A DNA stretch of 6,544 bases, from the NCBI GenBank assembly GCA_900540335.1, contig UQFC01000125.1, forward strand, positions 1-6,544, in the 5' to 3' direction. Both the position numbers and the translations under genes were made by a program. Below are positions 6,492 through 6,544 of the stretch, in pieces. The DNA comes from an uncultured Clostridium sp. (GTDB taxonomy: Bacteria; Bacillota; Clostridia; Lachnospirales; Lachnospiraceae). Position 1 is the first letter of the stretch. Each line of letters opens with the position of its first letter. Below the pieces are notes generated by a model. It was not told the DNA's origin. It worked only from the letters and a program-made list of their open reading frames with translations, and did no database searches.

Positions 6492-6544
6492 GTGAACTAC
6501 CCATTGTCTAAAGCCAATGGGCTTCCTGCTTCATCGACCTCGTA
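6492..6544 (-). mobile_element. Right end of an IS200/IS605-type element, continuing off the window
   Basis: Read on the minus strand, this end contains a TnpB C-terminus, then a hairpin of CCCATTG and CAATGGG (6500-6521, 7-bp stem, 8-nt loop), then TAGTTCAC. A subterminal hairpin followed within a few bases by the cleavage site is the normal right-end layout of this family, which moves as single-stranded DNA and leaves no target duplication. The boundary at 6492 (after TTCAC) is inferred from that layout and from where M56 homology resumes. The rest of the element, with its left end and most of tnpB, lies beyond base 6544. Confidence 0.65.
6497..6544 (-). CDS. tnpB: TnpB C-terminal end (partial)
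   Basis: Fifteen residues are visible, YEVDEAGSPLALDNG, then TAG (6499-6497). The EAGSPLAL-type ending is typical of TnpB proteins of IS605/IS1341-like elements, whose 3' end overlaps the guide RNA and the right-end hairpin, as here. The stop lies within a few bases of the hairpin. The frame is the same as that of the M56 remnant downstream, separated by this single stop codon. So little is visible that the assignment rests on this motif plus the hairpin. Confidence 0.6.
   Translation of the reverse strand, partial: YEVDEAGSPLALDNG

Overview
The window looks like a Lachnospiraceae-type clostridial chromosome, probably from a gut anaerobe. This placement is an inference from the protein sequences, the moderate GC of the core genes and the style of the insertion-sequence remnants. 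Three kinds of DNA sit side by side: core genes (asnS and a YhaO/YhaN-like nuclease-ATPase pair), decayed IS200/IS605-type transposon pieces, and an AT-richer right third with tandem hairpin repeats and a truncated M56 peptidase gene.

Left part (1-1281, + strand). The window opens inside asnS (asparaginyl-tRNA synthetase), whose N-terminal anticodon-binding part lies outside. asnS ends at 1138 and is followed by a long, bulged palindrome (1163-1277) with a T-rich end, its likely terminator. A tnpB remnant begins immediately at the right arm of this palindrome. It keeps the RuvC-I aspartate, but two internal deletions have removed the RuvC-II glutamate, the zinc ribbon and the RuvC-III region. 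The genuine C-terminus survives in another reading frame.

Middle part (1809-5071, + strand). Three genes are packed with 2-nt gaps: a YhaO-like Mre11/SbcD-family phosphoesterase, a YhaN-like SMC/Rad50-type ATPase with two transmembrane helices in its coiled-coil arm, and a short DUF805-like membrane protein that appears to lack the middle of its domain. The first two should form a membrane-tethered SbcCD-like nuclease complex. A 13-bp inverted repeat closes the operon.

Right part (5072-6544, mostly - strand). A gene-poor stretch of about 560 nt holds five tandem 51-nt units with potential stem-loops. A possible 36-residue ORF with a near-perfect Shine-Dalgarno sequence reads into them on the minus strand. 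A further inverted repeat (5559-5612) follows the stop of an M56 (BlaR1-like) peptidase. This peptidase keeps its HELVH zinc site, one membrane helix and a Cys/His-rich C-terminal domain. Its N-terminal membrane part is missing, because the right end of a second IS200/IS605-type element, with the last 15 residues of its TnpB and a terminal hairpin, abuts it at about 6492.

The least explained features are the 51-nt repeat array with its short ORF, the membrane-spanning arm of the YhaN-like ATPase, and the insertion junction in the M56 gene. I do not see a complete new defence or mobile system.
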